A stretch of 64,000 nt of DNA from Selaginella moellendorffii. Taxonomy: Eukaryota; Streptophyta; Lycopodiopsida; Selaginellales; Selaginellaceae. Below, in pieces: positions 53,458 through 64,000 of this stretch. Below the pieces are notes generated by a model, which was not told where the DNA came from, made no database searches, and saw nothing but the letters and a program-made list of their open reading frames with translations. Numbering within the stretch: the first letter of the stretch is position 1; each line of letters begins with the position of its first letter. The position numbers and the translations under genes are program-made. Location of the stretch: contig NW_003314272.1 of NCBI RefSeq assembly GCF_000143415.4, positions 770,727-834,726 on the forward strand. The letters are read 5' to 3'.

Positions 53458-56400
53458 ATTTGGTATCGGAGCTGTTCCTTAGTCTGACTTTTATTGGTGC
53501 TCAAGTATATCACCACTAGTGTTGGCATCGGAAGGTCCGAGGAGTGGGCCTATCCTTGAGGAGTAGCAAGTCGGGAAGACATGGCTCTCCATTACAGTTC
53601 ATGTGTGAACTTGTAGATGAGGTGGTGGATAGAAAAGGGCCAATAATGGAACGACTTTGGGATCTTGGGAACAGTGCAAGGTTTTCCTCATTGAGTTGAG
53701 GATGTGATCCGGATGAGCATTTGTCTCAGCAAATTGGCTAAGGTTGTTGTGGTAAACAACTAAAGTTGGGATCACGGGAAAGATAGAGACTCCAAAACAA
53801 TAAAGGAGTCACAAGATTATCCTCATATAGTTGAGGTTGGTACTCATGAATGTGAGACCAAAGGTAATGACCGTGGAAGGTCAAATACGGAAGAGGACTC
53901 AAGTCCTTGAAATGATAGCCGGGGCTACCTTTAATAAATGCTGGAACAACCCAAGGAGTTGGGGGGTGTACTTAGAGATGAGTGGGATTCTCATCACATG
54001 GACAAGTAGTCCTAAGGGGCAAAAGTTGCCCCCAGAGAACAAAATCAAGTGTCGGAGTAACACTTGTGAAAATAGTCCTTTTGAGTAGGACAGGAATGCA
54101 AGAAGTGTATTCCAGTGAGCTAGTGCTTCACAAGTAGGACCTTACGGGTCTATGGATTAACCAAGTCCAAAGCTGCTGGATGACTCAAGTAGAGTCAACA
54201 GATGGTCCTAAAAGGACTGATGGAAGCATTTGGACTGAGGTGTGTTGTACCCCACAACGGATGGGGGGGGATCATAGGATCCAAGGATGAGAACAAAGGG
54301 TATCTCATCGATGGCAAAATGTGCCATGCTAAAGTTATGGGAAAGGTGTTCCCAGAAGAAAACAACTTGACATAAAGTTGTGTGTAACCTCTATAGGGCA
54401 ATGCTAACGGATGGTTGGCATGAGAAAGAGCAGTGTTGGTCTTGGCAAAGACATAGACACAAAGGGGAAATGTCATAGAGGTAGGCTCGTGGAGCCAATG
54501 GTGTGGAGACACCAAATGTGCCAAGGTGTGATACCTTGAGGCTATGTTGGTGGGTTCATGAGAACTCCTTGCCAAAGGAATCCCAATGGAAATGGGAATG
54601 GCATAGCCTAAGCTGCAGAGCATGCAGTTGGAGTGTGGTGACCCAGATAATGATGGAGGTGTGAAAGCACCAAGCAATGAGTTGTAGGACTTGACAACTA
54701 TGAGGCAACTAAGCAAGAGGTGCAAAATAACTGGTTAAACGGGTAGAAGGTAGCTACCCAAGACTTCTTAATAGTATAAGGAAGTTGGATATACCCTTAC
54801 GGGGGATAAGTTGCTTGTGTTGCGATATAGTAAGTCAATGTCATAAAAGGAAATACTCATTGTCAAGAAAGCCATCATTGGGACACCCGGACACTCTAGA
54901 ACACCAGAAGGTGGTGTTTGATGTCGCGAGGGCAATGGATAAAGCCCAAGGGACTAAGTCCCTAGCGAATGATGGATAGAAGGTGCTATCCAAATGTCCA
55001 AGGTTGCGGAGACAGGAGAGGACTGTCTACCCGAGTTGGACAAAGCCAAGAATGGAATTTTGGCAAGGTTAGTGATGGGCATGTAAAGGCCCATAAGCAA
55101 CAATGTAATCCCAGTGTGTGGGATTATAAGGTGAGCATACCCGGATTGAGGAACCACTCACTGGGCTATTGGGTAGGTTCATTCCTAAGAATACTTGCTA
55201 AGGCATGATAGAAAGTGCAAAGCTATCCTCCTGGTCTGGAGGAGAATAACCAAAGGAAACATATGGGGCCAAAAGGCAAGTAGTATTGGGATGGAACTAA
55301 ACCATAGAAATCGAAGGGCATAACCAAGGTTGGTTATGCCAGCTGGGAGTGGAGAATCAAGTGGGGGCTCGAGGGTGTTGCCGCTAGCAACCATGATGCC
55401 ATAGAAAGTCTAAAATATGGAATTGTCCATGCTAGACTATGTGGCAATTGGAAAGCTTGCAAAAAGGGAGGCCTTAGCAAGCTAAGGGACAGAGTTCCTT
55501 CAAGGTTCTCGAAGACGATTCTAGGTAGCTTAGTACCTAGAAAGGCCAAGTGTAAATGGTTCATAAAACGCGCGAAATCAGAATGGCGCAGCAGAAGCGT
55601 GGTCTTGAAGCTTGCCATGAGGCAAGGCTATCAAGGTTAGGGAAGTAGTTCCCGAGTGTTCAAAGAGAGGGCTTTGAACGAAAGTCGATAGTTAAGGACT
55701 TTCACGCTTGTGCAAGAACCATGTTACAGTGGTCAGAGGACTTGTCAAGCGAGATTGGCAAGTCAGGGGAACAAATACCCTAGTTGAAGGTGATAACTTC
55801 AAAAAGGGTGGGCCATGGGGCCAAGCATGGAGGAGTCCATGCATGATCACAAACTTGTCAAGTGAGAGGACTTGGCAGTGCGGGGGAACTAGGTTCCTAA
55901 GTTGTGATCTGTGGCGCGCTTTAAAAATAGGTTGGTGCACCGGCGTGGGGAGTCACGCCAGGCATCTAGTGTGATGCCGTCCGTAGATGCATATACGGAG
56001 GTTGGGTTCGAGTCCCGACCCTCTAGTGCTTGGGTTCGAGTCCCAAATCACTAGGGCGTGGTGATGGTTTGGAATATGAGGACACTCATATTTCGGTGGT
56101 CATGGACTCTCAGTGGGGAGACTGGTTTGGGCACACCGCCAAGCGAGGGATGCCTCGGAGTCGTGATGCACGGTTAGATTGCTTAGTGTGAAAGCTCAGC
56201 ATATCTAACTTGAACACTTTGGTGCAAGTGGCACCAAGGTCGTGGTGAGTGAGATGGGGACACCTAATCTCAGTTGCTATGAACCCTTGGCCGTAAGGGC
56301 TAGCTTGGGTGCACCGCCAAGTGTGGGGGATGCCCCCGGGGTTATAGTCAACAACTTGGAGGTCTAGAAAACCAAGTACCTCTTGGCAACTCTGTTAAGG

Positions 56401-57497
56401 TGCCAAGGTGAGATCACTAGGTGATCTTATGGCCAGATAAGGACAAGGTCCTTAGTTGGCTAAGGAATGAAGTTCCTAGTTCAAAATGTTGAAATTGAAC
56501 TGTTTAAGGTGGTGTGGCTTGGTCGTGATAACCAAGTGGGAAGAGCACCTAAGGGAAATAAACTATGTCCGTGCGATGGCATAGTGAGTCCGAGGAAAGT
56601 AGTCTCTATAAAAGACCCATGGGAGGGTCACAAAGTTGGGCCGTGGATAGAGCCCATAGCAGAAGATGCTAAAGAGACGTACTAGGGGTGAACATCCTCC
56701 GGACTTGGCAAAGAAGAGTCTTTGCTATGGAACCAAAAGGAGGGAGGTAGAGATTCGATGTTGCTTAGTGCAACAATCAACGGATAGGAGCAAAAGATGA
56801 GTGGCCAAGATAGGGCCGTGGAATCCCTTGGAAGGAATCCAAGTGACAAAGTTAGGCGAGGAACACTAACGTGTTGGACGCTAACAAGTTGCGGGGAAGG
56901 AAGTGTGTTTCCAAGGAGGGATTCCGAAATGCTCCGAGTTGGCGAAAGTGGAAGCTCCAAGGGAGGGAGCGGTAAGATAGCCAAATGATAGGGCCATGAA
57001 TAGCCCTAGCACAAAGTATGATAACTGGAACTTTGGCACGAAATAGAAAAGAGGATGATGGTGCCCTCGAGTAGAGAACTTCCTAGGATGGGAAGTGGAG
57101 TTGCACAAAAGGTGCAAGGCAAGGTGTCGGAGACACCTAGGAAATTGACTCCAAGAAGTCAAAATTCAAAGTTCCAAAGTGCAAAGGTTATATCGATGGA
57201 AATTGAGACTACTCGAGAAGGAGTAGTGGGATTGACTTAGAGAAGGGTCTCTAAGAGGTTTAGCGAGAACTAAACCAATAAAAGGAGAGAACCATTACAT
57301 GTGGTCCAATCAGTCTCTAAGTTGGAGAGACTACGCTCCTTAAAGGATGGACAAGGCATGGTGAGCCTTTGATGTCAAACCATAGACAAAGATTAGCTAG
57401 GTGCCAAGGATGGAAATGGTAACACGTGTGGGTGTTACTTTATGAAAGGGTTTACCGTTCGATGAGGACATCGAACTTTGTCTATGGGTGGTGGAGT
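53458..57497 (+). mobile_element. LARD interior of the youngest element
   Basis: 4040 bp. The primer-binding site TGGTATCGGAGC is at 53461-53472 and the polypurine tract GGGTGGTGGAG at 57486-57496. No gag, protease, integrase or RT motif was seen in any frame. Two hairpins with TTCGAGT loops occur at about 56000-56055 (GGTTGGG/CCCGACC and AGTG..TTGGG/CCCAA..CACT). Similar sequence lies at 47300-47360 and 49001-49065. Confidence 0.8.
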
Positions 57498-59154
57498 TGT
57501 GAGACACAAAATCCCTAGGCCCCAAAGTGGGGCCGGAAGGGCGCCACATGGTAGTGGCCGAAGCGAGAGCCAAACGAGCGTAACACGTTTGGACCAAAAG
57601 CTCCGACTTGAAAAGTCAAAGAGCGGGAGTGGAACTCCCAACGAAGTGCTCGAGGAACAAGCATGAAGCGAGCAAAAGGCGAGGCTCCAAAAGGGGACCC
57701 AAAAGGACCAACACATGACACATGGGAGTGTCCGAGATGGACCCGAGTTGGAGCCCGAAATGGAGTCCGAGATGGAGTCCGAGATGGAGTTCGAGGTGGA
57801 CCCGAGATGGACCCGAGTTGGAGTCCGAAGTGGAGTCCGAGATGGACCCGAGATGGAGTCCAAGATGGAGTCCGAGATGGAGTCCGAGGTGGACCCGAGA
57901 TGGACCCGAAATGGAGTCCGAGATGGACCCGAGATGGAGTCCGAGATGGAGTCCGAGATGGACCCGAGATGGACCCGAGATGGAGTCCGAGATGGAGTCC
58001 GAGATGGAGTCCGAAGTCGAGACCGAGACCGAGACCGGGACCGAGACCGAGACCGAGATCGGGACCGAGACCGAGACCGAGGCCGAGGCCGAGACCGAGC
58101 CCGCGCCCGAGTCCGAGTCCAAATCCGAGTCCGAGTCCGAGTCCGAGTCCGGAGCCTGAGAGGGTGAAAGCCCAAAGCGTTCGTCTCCCAGACCCTGGGG
58201 GGTTTGGTGAGCTCCAAAAGTATAGTAGGGGGAGGACTGCAGTGGAGCCAGTTTGGCCAGGAAAGGCCAATTTGGCCAAGGAAGGCCGGACCCAGTGTTG
58301 GGTGATGAGCTGCCCACTGGGAAGTCCAAGACTAGAGTGAACACGGACCTACAAGTGGGGTAGCTTGGTGAAGTGTTCAAGAGCCGGCTCTAGTTCCCCC
58401 GGGAGATCGACTGGCCGATGCTCCTAGTCCAAGTGTGGGTGGCACTACCTACTTGGATACCTGGTGTGGCTCAACGGAACCCGCTCTAAGCCCATGGCTA
58501 GAGCACCCAAGGGCAGAAGGCGAGGAGAGTACCCAGGTGGCTCGCGTAAGGCCACGGTGTTCCGAAATGTTGTCCCAAAGGCCCAGACTGTAGAAAGGAA
58601 GAGGAGCAGTCCTCTGGGGTAGTGACCAAGGACACAGTCGTGTGGTGAGCAAGTCCCAAAGGACTGTGGGACTCAGTGGTCGGGCCTGTGGGTCTCGATC
58701 CAGTGGCAGTGTTGGCAAACACGACCAGGGGCAGAAAGGGACTTAGTGGGGATTGACAGAGGGATATTGGGGAAGGCTATTCCCCTTGTCGGTGGGCATC
58801 CTAAGGATGCTAAGGAGTGGATCTGAGATGACCACTCACGGATGGTTTGCCTAGTCTTGGAGAGCCAAGACTGTGATGCAAGTGGTATTGGACTACCAGT
58901 GTGGCAAAGGTGATTGGGCATGGCCTTAGCATAACGGGCTGCTATGTCGGTGGTACCTTTGAGTGTCGGTCATGGGATCGAACACGTGGAGCACTTGGAC
59001 CAAGTGCAAATGTTGAGTGGCATGGATGCCATTCTCGGGGCTAGCAAGTCCCAAGTCCTGGATTAGACTTATAGAGGTTGTGAATGAGACTCCTCCAAGT
59101 GGTCAGAGGTGTGGTTAAGTGACTAAAGTAGAATGGGAAATTTAGTCGCTTACA
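57498..59154 (+). repeat. LARD LTR-e (3' LTR of the youngest element)
   Basis: 1657 bp, TGTGAGACAC to GCTTACA, collinear with LTR-d. The minisatellite (about 57730-58158) is shorter by several units. No target duplication is found between its right flank (GTGGT) and the left flank of LTR-d (GTTCC). Confidence 0.85.
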
Positions 59155-59427
59155 GTGGTGTTAGACTGTCGGTGTGACCAAGGTGAATGGGTATGGCTTT
59201 AGTGTAACAGGCTGATATGTTGGTGGTACCTTGGGGTGTCGACCATAGGGTTAGACACATGAAGCACTTGGACCAAGTGCAAAAGTTGAGTGGCGTGGAT
59301 GCCATGCTCAGGGATACCAAACCCCAAGTCTGGAATAGGACTTGTGGAAGTTGTGAGTGAGACTCCTCCAAGTGGTTGAAGGTGTGGTTAAGTGACTAAA
59401 GTAAAATGGAAAATTTAGTCACTTATA
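59155..59427 (+). repeat. LARD LTR-f, 3' fragment
   Basis: Resumes inside the LTR at GTGGTGTTAGACTG (equivalent to about 53190) and ends AGTCACTTATA. It may belong to the copy interrupted by the youngest element, with about 490 bp missing. Confidence 0.7.
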
Positions 59428-61935
59428 ACTTGGACTTCATATCATCCCCTCTTCTTGGAAGGATGGAAGGCAATTAAGGTTCCTTAGTTGAAAAATTAAG
59501 ATCTAGAGGAATATAAAAAAGAAGCATTGGTGGATTTGTAAGTGGTATCAGTTGTTTTTTATCTCTTTATACGAAGTGTTTCAATTGCTACACATACAAA
59601 ATTTCTAAAGAATCAGCCTATTGAATATTATGTCAAACCTTATAAACTTGCAGTTCAATTTGGCTCCACACAAAGCAAGAGGCTTTTAAAACAAATGCTA
59701 AATTGCATAATTGACTTAGATAGCCCTTAATAAAGATGACGCAATTGTTGGAAGGCATCATCATAACTATCAACATGTCCAAATATGCACTTGAAGGCGG
59801 GAGAATACTCTAATCCACACAAGTGGCTACGTTGAAACCATTGAACCACTATAACATTATCCCTTAGAGGGAAACTCCTGCAAATCCCAATTATCATCTT
59901 AAGAATTATAGGTGGCAGTCACTGTAAAGTGATCGAACCAATGGTACATATCATCCTTAGGATTCCTATTAAAGAACTCTGGCTATTGAAGAACTGCAAT
60001 TACATAGCATTGAACAACTGCACCAACTACTACTCTAGAGTCAAAGGAGGAGGAGACTGCTACTCTACAATGAAGATGAATGAAAAGGAAAAAGGAAAAA
60101 AGAAAAAATTGAAAAAGTTACAAAGAAAATGAGATTTAAACAATGGAAAAGTAAATTTAAACTAAAATCCCAAATCTAAGCACTCCTTATGGATAATCAA
60201 AATTTCCCCTCATCTCCACCAATTTGAGTGCATGCAATAGCCCAAAAACTCAAATTTATATATAGGAGTGAATAATCCAAATTGAAACTATCAAAATCCC
60301 ACTATCCTAATATTAGTATATAGTATTATAGCTATACACTTGGACCTCATATTTATAATTTATAAACTTTTAATATATTTTAGTTGGTTTGACTATCTAA
60401 TTGTTAATATGTTATAAGATTAATATTGTATTTATAATTTATAATATATTTATAATTATAAACTTCCAATTGATCAACTAGATTAATAAATAATAAGAAT
60501 TACTATTAAGCAAACCAAGTGTTGCTATGTGAAGCAAACTAGTTTTATTAGTTGCCTAATTAAAAACATTTACAATAAATATAAGTCAATTAAATATAAA
60601 ACCTCAAATCCACTAGTTGTAATATAAAACTTTATGTGTAGGATCTCTCAAGTTTAGCCCAAGCATATATTAATCACTATTAATTTTTTTATTTTTTTAT
60701 TAGTAACTTAGCTTCCTCAAAGTCGATTGTTAGCTTTCTTCTTTTGCTAGAGAGCTAGCTTTTGGTGCATTAACTAGTCTCTTTGACTCTTTTTACTTAT
60801 TATTAATTTATGTTTCTTCCTAGTTAATCAAAAGTTTAAACTTGAGTGTAAGTAGTAAAATGGGATATAGTTGGAACAATAGGATTAATTATAGTGCTTC
60901 ATCTAAAATTGAGTTAATGATAATTGTAGCATTGTTGTTATCTTACTTGTATATGGCCCAAGTGTTCATAGGCTTTATTTGAAATAATGGAAGAATACTC
61001 ATCAAATACTAATCCTAAAACTTAGTATCAACAACTTATGGCAATTGTAAAAGTCAATTTAAGTTTGTTAGTAATATTTAATCATAACTATAAAAGAGTT
61101 TATATGGTAAAGCACTTTGTGCCCCTTTGACATATGCATACCAAAAAGATAGCATATAACCATTTTAATCTGAATATAGTGAATTCATATACTTTATGAT
61201 CATCTGTTTGAAAGTTGGAATAAGTCATTCCACCAAACCATGTGAATGATAAACAGTATGAAAGTGTGGTATATCCTTTAACTAACATGAAATGCCTCAA
61301 TCATAAATATAGGACCATTATAATCCACTCCATTTGATTGAAGAAGAAGTATCTAACAATACTCATAAATGCACTAACAAAAGCATTGACTTTCACCCAA
61401 TAAGTCAAGTAGTTAAAAACAATAATGATATACTTATTACTAACAATTGACCATGGAAAAGACCTATCAATCAAACATTGCAACCTCAAATAATAGAAAA
61501 TTATAGTTGACTTCAACCATCTTTCTGTAATATAAAAGAGAATGTAATTATGTACATATTGAATAACATTATGTCACATCTCCCACCTAAGGAAATATAT
61601 ACACAACTTTTTAATCCTATGATGATATTTTATATATCCATCTAGAATAGAAGAGTTATAGTAAATGTGGAGAAAACATAAAATAAAAATTAAAGGCACC
61701 ATCAGCCATAAATGGTTATTAAGATCAGTCTCTATAAAGTAAAGAAGGTTGTTCTTAAGGCAATATTGAGAATGTAAATGCTAAAATAGCAAGTCATTAA
61801 CAAATGATTCAGGATTTTCAAACCCAATTTTAAAGCCTTCAAATGTACAATTGAACCTTTTGAGCCTCATGAACATTATTGAGGTATGGTAAATTAAACC
61901 AAATATTAACATTAAACCAAATTATTTTTCACGAC
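59428..61935. other. AT-rich intergenic DNA
   Basis: No gene is supported in 2.5 kb, only short lysine/asparagine-rich frames. The segment 60230-60350 resembles the left flank of the LARD nest (40850-40993) and may represent an unoccupied copy of the target. Confidence 0.6.
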
Positions 61936-62200
61936 AAAACTAAGGTAAGCAAAGAGTTTGATTTCTCTTGCCAAGAATGGGCTGTACAAAGAAACAGAAA
62001 TGTTCTTCAAACTAACATGGTGTTGTGGACTTTGCTCTTGCAAGTGTATTGCCAATCTAGCAAACTTAAGGAGCCAAGCCATGAGTTTGAAACTATGCCG
62101 GAACGGACTAAAATCACTGTAAACTCAATGCTCACAGCATGTGCCCGAGCCAGACTCTCGACTTGGTCTTTTGAAACGCCCTTGTGGAAGCGCCTTTGCG
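61936..62200 (+). pseudogene. PPR gene fragment next to the intact P450
   Basis: The + strand frame reads MVLWTLLLQVYCQSSKLKE, then FETMPERTKITVNSMLTAC, one PPR repeat and the start of another. It continues into the 3' flank of the P450 gene, which is shared with 36476-36600. It is too short to be a gene. The same repeat lies inverted at 35795-35995. Confidence 0.6.
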
Positions 62201-62286
62201 AGAATTCCAGCAAGAAATGTCATGGCCTACCTAGACTGCAATCGCTACTTTTAAATCCGCCCACACATAAAACTTTATTACGTTGA

Positions 62287-63846
62287 CTACTCTACGTAAT
62301 TGATGTAAACCTCTTTTGGAAGCCTTGGAGTGGCCATGGCTTGCAATGGGGTCTTGAGCTGCACAGTAGTGAGGAAAACCTCTTCCATGGACGGCGTTGT
62401 TCCAGGCACAAAGCTCCAATTGAAGCCATGGATGAGATTTGCCACGAGCAGCTCCACTGATCGCAATCCCATGCCCATTCCCGGACACTTCCTCCGCCCA
62501 GATCCAAACGGGAGGAGCTCAAAGTTTTGGCCTTTGACATCGATGGAGCTCCCTAAGAAGCGCTCCGGGTGGAATTGTGTGGGATTCTCCCACACTGCCG
62601 GATCCATTCCAATCGCCCATGCATTCACCAGGAGAGTGGTCCCTTTTGGAACGTGAAAGCCGCCAACGGTTGCTGCTTGCCTTGAGATGCGCGGTATGAG
62701 TAAGGCTCCCGGAGGATAGCGTCTGAGTGATTCCTTGAGGACAATCTGGAGGTACTCGAGCTTTTGGAGGTCCGACTCTTGCACCATCCGAGTGCTGCCC
62801 ACAACCCTGTCGAGCTCCTCGTGGAGCTTGGCCATGACTCGAGGATTGTGCATCACTGCAACCATGAGCCACTCGCTCACGGTGGTGGTGGTATCACTAC
62901 CAGCAATTAACATCTCCTGGGCATTTGTAGCATAAGAAATACCTGTTAGTCGAGGGCAGCAATCAAGGGGAAGTTTTGCAAAGCTTACCATGAGATTCGC
63001 CTTTACGTAAGTCTCCCCTTGTGTCCCTGCTCCAAAGAAGTCGAGCATAATATCGAGGAAGTCCTTGCATTCCCGTGTCGTCTCCTTGTGCTCCTCAACA
63101 ATCTTTTGCAAGAACTCGTCTTGCTTGGCATGGATTTGCTTGTAGCGAGGAATCTGCCAGTCCAGCCATCGCAAGTACCAGGGCACCAAGTTGCTAACAC
63201 AGGGATTGATCCCCAGCTCAAGAACATTGCTGTTGAGCTTCTTGAATTCCATGGCATGGGCATCTACGTTTTCATCACCAAAGTACCTCTTGCTCATCAA
63301 AATTCGTGATGTGACGTTGAAGGAGAAAACACTGGCCACTTTTCTCACCTCCACAGGTTTGCCATCGCCATGGGCCTTCAAAATCCCCTCCAGCGCACGA
63401 GAAAGCTCATCCCTTCTGACCCAAGAGAAGGAGTCGATACACTTGGCCGTGAAGAGCTCCATTGTACACAGCTTGCGGGTGTTTCGCCATAGCTCGCCAT
63501 AGGGACTGGTTGAAATTCCAGAAAAGTTATAGCTGAAGTGGTCGCCTACAACCAAGTACGGCCTGGAAGCAAAATTTAGATCATGTGTGGTGAAGACCTC
63601 TTTGGCAAGCTCCTGGCTAGAGATCACCACCGTTGGGATCATTCCCAGCCTCAAGGAAGTAATAGGGCCATACTTATTGGCTATGTGTTGCAATGCTTTG
63701 TGCAGGGGCATTCTTACTAGCAAGTGTAGGTGGCCAATCAGGGGCAATCCCCATGGACCTGGTGGAAGATTAGAGCGAGCTTTCAAGAAGCACAAGACCA
63801 ACAGAGCAATGAAAGTTGTGGAGCTCACAGCAAGTGCTAGATCCAT
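62287..63846 (-). CDS. Cytochrome P450 monooxygenase, A-type (CYP71 clan)
   Basis: Two exons (- strand), 62989-63846 and 62287-62916, give 495 aa. It is a microsomal heme monooxygenase; the substrate is unknown. An N-terminal membrane anchor (LALAVSSTTFIALLVLCF) is followed by the proline hinge PPGPWGLPLIGH. The I-helix is AGSDTTTT, the K-helix ESLRR (ExxR), the PERF region FHPERFLG, and the heme loop FGSGRRKCPGM with the Cys ligand. The 72-nt intron (62917-62988, GT-AG, phase 0) lies just before the I-helix motif, the conserved intron site of A-type P450s. It contains no in-frame stop, so an unspliced message would read through as 519 aa. Two broken relatives lie at 34800-35351 and 36550-38068. 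Confidence 0.9.
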   Translation of the reverse strand: MDLALAVSSTTFIALLVLCFLKARSNLPPGPWGLPLIGHLHLLVRMPLHKALQHIANKYGPITSLRLGMIPTVVISSQELAKEVFTTHDLNFASRPYLVVGDHFSYNFSGISTSPYGELWRNTRKLCTMELFTAKCIDSFSWVRRDELSRALEGILKAHGDGKPVEVRKVASVFSFNVTSRILMSKRYFGDENVDAHAMEFKKLNSNVLELGINPCVSNLVPWYLRWLDWQIPRYKQIHAKQDEFLQKIVEEHKETTRECKDFLDIMLDFFGAGTQGETYVKANLMVSFAKLPLDCCPRLTGISYATNAQEMLIAGSDTTTTVSEWLMVAVMHNPRVMAKLHEELDRVVGSTRMVQESDLQKLEYLQIVLKESLRRYPPGALLIPRISRQAATVGGFHVPKGTTLLVNAWAIGMDPAVWENPTQFHPERFLGSSIDVKGQNFELLPFGSGRRKCPGMGMGLRSVELLVANLIHGFNWSFVPGTTPSMEEVFLTTVQLKTPLQAMATPRLPKEVYINYVE

Positions 63847-64000
63847 TTCTGTGGTGCTTGTGTCAATATTTCCCCGACTTTTAAAGCCTAGAAGCCTTGG
63901 AATGGTCAGTAGTTGTAGCTTTTACCAGAAGGCTAAAAAGTGACTAACTTTTTCTTCTTTAGAGTGAGGGGGTAGAAGGGACGAATAAGAGTCCAACTCT
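63847..64000. other. Upstream region of the intact P450
   Basis: No coding region. It is similar to the sequence upstream of pseudogene copy B (about 38069-38170), so the duplication included some promoter DNA. Confidence 0.5.

Larger units (their letters stand above)
40994..59427 (+). mobile_element. Nest of LARD-like non-coding LTR retrotransposons
   Basis: Five long LTR copies and one partial copy lie in one orientation. They start TGTGAGACACAAATCCC and end CTTACA. They are separated by interiors that begin with a primer-binding site (best copy TGGTATCGGAGC at 53461) and end with a polypurine tract (GGGTGGTGGAG before 50825 and 57498). No interior frame longer than about 130 codons outside low-complexity tracts was seen, and there are no gag or pol motifs. 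A-f layout: LTR-a 40994-42302, LTR-b 43181-44898, LTR-c 50825-51744 (cut), LTR-d 51745-53457, LTR-e 57498-59154, LTR-f 59155-59427 (3' end only). Confidence 0.8.

Noticed and set aside
56000-56060. tRNA genes at the TTCGAGT hairpins and at GGTTCGAATCC words (4602, 4632)
   Set aside because: Only T-arm-like or B-box-like parts are present. No acceptor stem or anticodon arm could be folded.
40994-59427. Interpretation of the 41-59 kb block as a tandem satellite
   Set aside because: Spacing is irregular, and each copy has LTR ends, a primer-binding site and a polypurine tract, so nested or recombined LTR elements explain it better.
62287-63846. A single-exon 519-aa P450
   Set aside because: The extra 24 residues come from a perfect GT-AG intron at the conserved A-type intron site, so the spliced 495-aa form is preferred.

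Overview
The window is nuclear DNA of a land plant, most likely a lycophyte of the Selaginella type. Its genes are compact, with many very short introns (about 46-100 nt) and GC-rich exons. It holds plant-specific families (land-plant GPATs, a GPI-anchored LTP, chloroplast-type acetolactate synthase, HVA22, A-type P450, PPR fragments), a pair of cyanovirin-N-homology genes, and long AT-rich or repeat-rich intergenic blocks with an assembly gap. The species is inferred from gene character only; no search was possible.

0-23.5 kb is gene-dense. In order: a GPAT with an intact N-terminal phosphatase motif (+), a UBE2S/UBC22-type ubiquitin E2 (-) divergent from the augmin subunit HAUS1/AUG1 (+), a GPI-anchored lipid-transfer protein (+), a second GPAT with a degenerate phosphatase motif (-), PDCD2 (+), an RRP45-like RNase PH protein with an unrecognised C-terminal half (-), a broken partial copy of PDCD2 (+), a GT77-type glycosyltransferase (+), a frameshifted bulb-lectin pseudogene (-), an HVA22-like protein (-), acetolactate synthase (-), and two tandem CVNH genes (+). 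I rebuilt exon-intron structures by splice-site reading, and the reading phase closes in every intact gene.

23.5-38 kb is a gene graveyard of PPR remnants and two broken P450 copies. It is interrupted by a nearly intact Ty1/copia element (29913-34555) with 154-bp LTRs differing at one base and a GCCTT target duplication. 38-41 kb is AT-rich non-coding DNA.

41-59.4 kb is a nest of LTR elements whose LTRs (up to about 1.7 kb) carry a GAGATGGAGTCC minisatellite. Their interiors (4-6 kb) hold a primer-binding site and a polypurine tract but no recognisable gag or pol, which makes them a LARD-like family. A 288-bp MITE and a 646-bp N gap lie inside it. 59.4-62 kb is AT-rich again, and the window ends with an intact A-type cytochrome P450 (-), the functional relative of the two broken copies at 35 and 37 kb.

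Functional links suggested by layout: the two GPATs and the LTPG form a small cuticle/apoplastic-lipid neighbourhood. The UBC22/AUG1 divergent pair (mitotic ubiquitylation and spindle microtubule nucleation) shares a 625-bp promoter region with three clustered AACGG cores of the mitosis-specific activator type.
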